Positions 59,555 to 64,000 of a stretch of 64,000 nucleotides of DNA are shown here, one piece after another. Numbering within the stretch: position 1 is the stretch's first letter; each line of letters starts with the position of its first letter. The DNA lies in assembly GCF_001583435.1 (NCBI RefSeq), contig NZ_CP013251.1, positions 311,501 to 375,500 of the forward strand, in the 5' to 3' direction. The position numbers and the translations under genes are program-made. The notes below the pieces were generated by a model. That model ran no database searches. It worked only from the letters and a program-made list of their open reading frames with translations, and was not told the origin of the DNA. Source of the stretch: Endozoicomonas montiporae CL-33. GTDB taxonomy: Bacteria > Pseudomonadota > Gammaproteobacteria > Pseudomonadales > Endozoicomonadaceae.

Positions 59555-60678
59555 GGGCTTTGGACCACTGCCAGGACTTAACTTAAATTTGTTGGTTTAC
59601 TGTCTTGACAGTGGGGTCCACCATACCATGCCTAAAGCAGTGGTAGCTACCAGTACATCCAGCTGGTTGTTCAACAGCCTGTCTTCCAAATGCTGGCGGT
59701 AACTATCACTGGTTTCAAAAGCCGGATCAGTGACGCCACTGTAATAGGCTTTGGCATTAATCCCATGTTCAACAAGCCAGCCAGCTACCTGATCAGCATC
59801 CCGTTTGGTAAGTACATAAACAATACCTGTGCCGTTCAATTGTGGAATGGTCTGGGCAAGCCAAGCAAGTCTTGATGCTTGGTCAGGCAATTCCAGTGTT
59901 TGCAAGCTCAAACCGTCTCGAATCAGGGGGCCACGCTGAACCACAATATCACCGAGCTGACTCTGAATATCATCTACCACACGGTTGTTTGCAGTTGCTG
60001 TAGTACCTAATACCGGTGTGTTGGCTGGAAGGCGCTGAAGAATATTAATAATACGACGGTAGTCTGGTCGGAAGTCATGCCCCCAGTCAGAAATACAGTG
60101 CGCTTCATCAACCACCATCAAACCGATGTTTTCAGAGATTGGCATCAGGACATTGTTGATAAAATCATCGTTAGCCAGTCGTTCAGGGGAGATCAGCAGG
60201 CAGTCAACCTGGTTGGCCAGGATTCGGTTTTTAATGGTTTCCCATTCATCCCGATTGGTTGAATTCAAAGTAACCGCCTCAACACCCAGTCTCGCTGCAG
60301 AATCAATCTGGTTGCGCATAAGAGCCAGCAGTGGTGAGATAATAATGGTCACACCTCGCCCACGGTCACGGAAGATTTTGGTGCTGATAAAGTAGACCGA
60401 GCTTTTACCCCAGCCGGTGCGCTGAACAACCAGCAGTTTCTGCCGTTGATTGACCAGAGCATTTATTGCTTCCCATTGTCCATCCCTGAACTCAGCCTCC
60501 GGGTTGTCTAGTGATGTTCTGAGCAGCTCCTGAGCCTGATTGTATTCCATACTGCCTCCATTAAGGGAGATTGGTTTTTAGAAAAGAGAGGACTTTTAGT
60601 CCTACAATTTAAAGTTATGGCAAAACTGAAAATATTTTTGATTTGATGATAAAGTTTTTTTAATTTTTCCGACTGAAC

Positions 60679-60706
60679 CTATGCTGTAGATAAAACCACA
60701 GCATAG
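60679..60706 (-). terminator. Hairpin between the UvrD-like and recQ genes
   Basis: CTATGCTGT pairs with ACAGCATAG across 10 nt, 28-55 bp past the UvrD-like stop. There is no T-run on the minus strand, so it is a weak terminator at most. The recQ promoter should lie in 60551-60678, which is AT-rich. Confidence 0.4.
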
Positions 60707-60733
60707 TTAACGCCTTATCAATCGGAATACAGG

Positions 60734-63415
60734 TCAATCTGCTGCTTTAAACTCAGATTTCATCTCTGAAACCAGACTCTCCAGCGATTCAGGCATCTCT
60801 TTCTTACACGCCAAGCCCAAGAATGTTGCAGCACGGGTAGCTCCTACATAAAGGAACTTTTCAAAAAGATCTGGTTTCTCATCAGCCAGTGCATCCACCC
60901 CCAGGAAGAACACCGCTTCAAACTCCAACCCTTTGATGTGCTGGATATCGAAAACACGGACAGAGCTGCCTTCTCCAATGGTGTTACCATTTGAGCAAGC
61001 CTCTGCCTGAAGGTTTATGTCTTCCAACAATTTATTGAGAGCATTGGCTGTGGGAACAACTTCTTCTTCAGAGTTCACCAAAACTGCTATTGTTGGCCTG
61101 CCACCTTCTGCCAGTTCATCAATTTCCTTAATTCGCTCAAAGAGCCAATCAGCCACTTCAGTTGTGTCTTGATACTGCTCAAGCAGAACAGGAGAAACAC
61201 CCTGATGATCGACATGCTCCGGAAGTGTTGCTTTCTCCTCAGCTGCCCCTCCCATTAGCTCCAGAAGCTTCCCTGCAAATGAGTTCAGCTTTTGACTCTG
61301 TCGATAAACGATATTAATCGTTTCATGGGAGATCTTTCCGGATACCCATTCGAACTCGTCTTTACTCTTTGTTCCCCAATCAGTAATTCGCTGATTGAAA
61401 TCACCACAGGCAAAGAAAGAGCCGGTGCTCAGGCTGGTCTGACGCTCCATACATGCCAGCTGTATTGGAGAAAAGTCAGTGGCCTCATCGACCAGAATCT
61501 GATTCTTAAACTGATCGGAAATAATCTTGAGGGTGGAAAACTCTTCCAGATTCATGCGTACAAAATGTTGCTGCAAAAGATCTCTGGCACAATCAAGCAT
61601 GAGCAGAATAATCAAATCCAGCTCTTGCTGACCAATATGACTGGCTTGCTGTGGAGATGAGTGATACCACTGCTCTGTTTTCAGGCAGCTCCTACGGTAA
61701 GCACGATAACTTTTCGGTACACTTGTTGTGTAACGATTTGCCAATTTCGTGAAGCGACGAAGTGCATTCTGGCTATATACAACTTTACCAATACCGAGAA
61801 GCAGCTCTTTGTCTGGTAGACGATTTCCTAGCCATTCAGCAATCTTGGCATTTTTGGTTGTCTTTCCAAATTTGCCTTTCTGGTATGTGACCCTTGCATA
61901 AGCTCTGATGAAAGAGACCAGTGCTTGCGCAGCCGCTTTCTTCGGTGTTTTTTCCAAATTCTGAGGTTCAGGCTCATCGGCATCATAAACTTCATCAGAA
62001 TCTTCATCTTCGGATGAGGCTTTGACAGTAGAGAGAAACTTTGCAAATTCACCAACCAGAGACTTCTCTTTGTTCAGAATAGAGTTAACGGCTTTGCGAA
62101 TTTCTTTTTCAGACTCTTGCTTGAGCTTATCCAGTACGGTTTTGACTTCAGCCTCAAGCATAAATATCTGGCTATAGGTTGCCATCAGAGAGCCAGAAGC
62201 CTCAACAATGCTGCTTATTTTTTCTGCCAGAGGCTTAACATCTGTGATGCTTACCTTCTTCAAAAGCTTGATGCCATCTTTGAGGTGTTTTTCTGCACTC
62301 TCCTCGTGATAAGTCCTGAATGACTCATACCAGTCTATCGCTGCTTCATTGACTTCAGGTTTCAAGTGCCCAGCATCAGTTTTGAGAATAAATCCAGATT
62401 TTTTACTGGCTGACTGCAAAATGTCCAGAACATTTCGACCAAGATCACGACTCTGGGCATCCCAAGTTTTAATATTCAGGTCAGACGCTGCAACCTGTTC
62501 CCTGCTGAAAGCCTCTTTAAGGTAATACTTCAACAAGTCAGTCGGGGTAAACATTATCCAACTGCGCTTATGGTCAGTCTCTTCACCGATTTTTGCCTTC
62601 TCTGTTTCGGTTAAGTAAGCGATATCCAGCTTTTGGCCCAAGCGCCGAATCAAAGTAGTGGTTTTACCTGTACCTGGAGGCCCTAATATCAGTAGCTGGC
62701 TATCCAGAGGCATTCGAAAGATTTCATCCTGAAACTTATCCAGAATTGGCTGGTCTCTAAGACCAATACTGGTCAGGATTTCGTGCTGAATGGAATCTCT
62801 GATGTTGTCGTCAGCATCGTCATCCAGATAATCATCGAAGAAGTCTATTTCTTCGCTTTCAACCGGTGACTTCAACAAACCTCGAAGGCTTGCTATCTGC
62901 CTGAAACCGGTATCAATGTTTTCAAAATTGCTATTTCTTGAGTCCCATTCATCACCTATCTGAGATGGATTCAAAGAAGTTCTTTCAATGACTTCAAGAT
63001 ACCTGTCTCCCTTGGGAGTATGGATGATGACTTCCTCACCAACGGGGGTTGCAGCAATCCTTCCAATAGGGGCCCTATAGTTTACCAACCGCCCCCCTGC
63101 ATTGGCTCCATAAGGGTCGATTCTGCATATAAAATAAGTTTCTTCATTTTCATCATCATCCAGTACAACCACCCTTGAAATGGCAGGCTCTCTTGTAAGC
63201 TGGCTTAATGATTCAGTCTTGCTACGATTCATATCGCTGACTGTTTGGGTTGCACCAGTTTCTGTGAATGAGTTTCTGATAATCGACTGAGAATTCAGAC
63301 CATTATCATTCTGCATTAGCTTTTGCGCAGAACTGGCGACATCATCCATTGTTGAAAGGGCGTCTGAAGCCAGTTCCTCCAAATGACCAGCAATGTCCGT
63401 TTTTACTGCTTCCAT
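60734..63415 (-). CDS. UvrD-like superfamily 1 helicase with Gre-like domain
   Basis: 893 residues. Residues about 108-145 (RLVNYRAPIGRIAATPVGEE ... GDRYLEVIE) resemble the C-terminal domain of GreA/GreB transcript-cleavage factors. The SF1A motor has Walker A GPPGTGKT (245-252), Walker B LVDEA (641-645), GDFNQR (671-676), VYRQS (703-707), QHIKGLEFEAV (825-835) and YVGATRA (856-862). A long Glu/Lys-rich helical insert (about 360-620) splits the first lobe, as in HelD-like proteins. It acts on DNA, perhaps at stalled transcription complexes (inference). Same strand as the upstream unknown gene and recQ/dprA. Confidence 0.8.
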   Translation of the reverse strand: MEAVKTDIAGHLEELASDALSTMDDVASSAQKLMQNDNGLNSQSIIRNSFTETGATQTVSDMNRSKTESLSQLTREPAISRVVVLDDDENEETYFICRIDPYGANAGGRLVNYRAPIGRIAATPVGEEVIIHTPKGDRYLEVIERTSLNPSQIGDEWDSRNSNFENIDTGFRQIASLRGLLKSPVESEEIDFFDDYLDDDADDNIRDSIQHEILTSIGLRDQPILDKFQDEIFRMPLDSQLLILGPPGTGKTTTLIRRLGQKLDIAYLTETEKAKIGEETDHKRSWIMFTPTDLLKYYLKEAFSREQVAASDLNIKTWDAQSRDLGRNVLDILQSASKKSGFILKTDAGHLKPEVNEAAIDWYESFRTYHEESAEKHLKDGIKLLKKVSITDVKPLAEKISSIVEASGSLMATYSQIFMLEAEVKTVLDKLKQESEKEIRKAVNSILNKEKSLVGEFAKFLSTVKASSEDEDSDEVYDADEPEPQNLEKTPKKAAAQALVSFIRAYARVTYQKGKFGKTTKNAKIAEWLGNRLPDKELLLGIGKVVYSQNALRRFTKLANRYTTSVPKSYRAYRRSCLKTEQWYHSSPQQASHIGQQELDLIILLMLDCARDLLQQHFVRMNLEEFSTLKIISDQFKNQILVDEATDFSPIQLACMERQTSLSTGSFFACGDFNQRITDWGTKSKDEFEWVSGKISHETINIVYRQSQKLNSFAGKLLELMGGAAEEKATLPEHVDHQGVSPVLLEQYQDTTEVADWLFERIKEIDELAEGGRPTIAVLVNSEEEVVPTANALNKLLEDINLQAEACSNGNTIGEGSSVRVFDIQHIKGLEFEAVFFLGVDALADEKPDLFEKFLYVGATRAATFLGLACKKEMPESLESLVSEMKSEFKAAD

Positions 63416-63482
63416 ATAACACCGTATCCTATATTCTAACTAGCTTGGATTCCCCCTCCATCCAAAGAGAGAGGGCTTAAAA

Positions 63483-64000
63483 TTATTGTTTCGACTCAAC
63501 AGCCTCAAGCTCATCCAGAGGCTTCACCCATTCCTCATAGGGAAATTTTTCTTTGATCTGCTTCTGGAACTCTGGCTCTTTCAGCATTTCATAAGTTACA
63601 TCTTTATAGGTGCAATGTAGCCTTGTTTTATCAAGGAGCTTGTCTGCAGAAGGTGCGCTTTTCATCAGCATGTCGAGCAGGTATTGCTTGGCAGTTTCTT
63701 TTGTGACCTTACTGCATCGCGCTTGTAGCGACTGAGGCGGTTTGTCTAAGACTATTGGAGACAGCTCTTCTGCCAGTCCTTCAAGTGACTTTTCAATACT
63801 GGACTTAATAGTGGCTCTAGAGCTGTTACAGTAATCGTTTAACCTGGTTCGCAAGCCTTTAACCTTTTCATCGAACTCAGCTCTCCGGGTTTTAAGTACA
63901 ACCCTGCCTAATCGCTTGCCCAGGTTGGGGGCATAATCGTTTCTTAGCTGCTGATATTCACTGCGGAGCTTTTTGAATTCTTTAAGTTCTATGTCTTCAA
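63483..64000 (-). CDS. Unknown charged helical protein, 5' end beyond window
   Basis: The frame is open from the right edge to a TAA at 63483. Visible sequence is Lys/Glu/Arg-rich and probably coiled-coil (EFKKLRSEYQQLRNDY, RAEFDEKVKGLRTRLNDYCN), ending FPYEEWVKPLDELEAVESKQ. No family recognised. It precedes the UvrD-like helicase by 67 bp on the same strand, so it is probably part of the same cargo module. Confidence 0.6.
   Translation of the reverse strand, partial: EDIELKEFKKLRSEYQQLRNDYAPNLGKRLGRVVLKTRRAEFDEKVKGLRTRLNDYCNSSRATIKSSIEKSLEGLAEELSPIVLDKPPQSLQARCSKVTKETAKQYLLDMLMKSAPSADKLLDKTRLHCTYKDVTYEMLKEPEFQKQIKEKFPYEEWVKPLDELEAVESKQ

Larger units (their letters stand above)
58372..59625 (+). 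mobile_element. IS3-family element in recQ
   Basis: Ends ATGATGGACCCCA at 58372 and the inverted partner (TGGGGTCCACCAT) ending at 59625 are flanked by the duplication CCAT (58368-58371 and 59626-59629). Length 1254 bp, opposite in direction to recQ. Confidence 0.88.
57199..60550 (-). pseudogene. RecQ helicase-phosphoribosyltransferase fusion, split by IS3
   Basis: The N-terminal part (60550 to 59626) has Walker A QRTGWGKS (43-50) and VVDEAHCISDWGHDFRPDYR. The C-terminal part (58367 to 57199) resumes GYDKPDLAYVIHYQAPGS with motif VI YYQQVGRAGRG, a Cys cluster CGCCANC, then a phosphoribosyltransferase domain with VLLVDDIVDSGWT. Removing the IS3 element and one CCAT restores TTALGMGYDKPD and an uninterrupted 697-residue protein. 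RecQ unwinds DNA 3'-5'; the ComF-like PRTase tail is of unknown role. GGAGG precedes the ATG. Operon with the DprA-like gene. Confidence 0.85.

Overview
The window looks like a chromosomal stretch of an Endozoicomonas-like marine gammaproteobacterium. This is an inference from glmU-glmS order, an OmpK/Tsx-type and an OprD-type porin, lipoprotein UshA homologues, a Lap-type adhesin secretion system and a very heavy, diverse insertion-sequence load. No tRNA, rRNA or CRISPR array was seen.

Region 1 (1-9.7 kb) is core: a transposase running off the left edge, a lipoprotein hydrolase, the cell-wall precursor genes glmU and glmS (minus strand), a TrmB-type regulator, an unknown secreted protein, an OmpK/Tsx-like channel and a VF530-family DNA-binding protein. 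Region 2 (9.7-23.1 kb) holds a C70/AvrRpt2-like cysteine protease (effector candidate), an OprD porin and a coherent nucleotide/purine scavenging set. That set comprises two divergent UshA-type lipoproteins (the second lacks several metal ligands), deoB-deoD, an NCS2 purine permease, a relic copy of that permease's 5' end, and two adenine-deaminase-family genes.

Region 3 (23.1-45.4 kb) is an IS graveyard around a Lap-type biofilm-adhesin locus. The transporter (lapB-like) and adaptor (lapC-like) are intact. The adhesin gene keeps its N-terminal retention module with a dialanine cleavage motif, but it is interrupted by an IS5-family element that itself carries another IS5-family element, and after about 265 codons it is joined to an IS200/IS605 remnant. 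Three exactly 1700-bp IS110 copies in tandem, an ORF-less group II intron directly behind a terminator hairpin, an IS1380 split by an ISNCY-type element, an IS1 and an IS630 follow. Target-site duplications for five elements can be read directly, and removing the insertions restores four reading frames (the adhesin, the outer IS5 transposase at its insertion point, the IS1380 transposase and recQ).

Region 4 (45.4-51 kb) is core metabolism: an oddly arranged DAO-type flavoprotein, NAD-malic enzyme and glutathione reductase (gor). Region 5 (51-64 kb, running off the right edge) is a Tn7-like transposon whose tnsA-side end abuts the gor stop codon. It has regularly spaced end repeats, a perfect 25-bp inverted repeat over the tnsA start, tnsA-tnsB-tnsC, and a minus-strand cargo: an unknown coiled-coil gene, a Gre-like/UvrD-type helicase, a RecQ-phosphoribosyltransferase fusion (now split by an IS3 element) and a DprA-like protein. 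This cargo is the best candidate here for an undescribed genome-defence or DNA-processing system.
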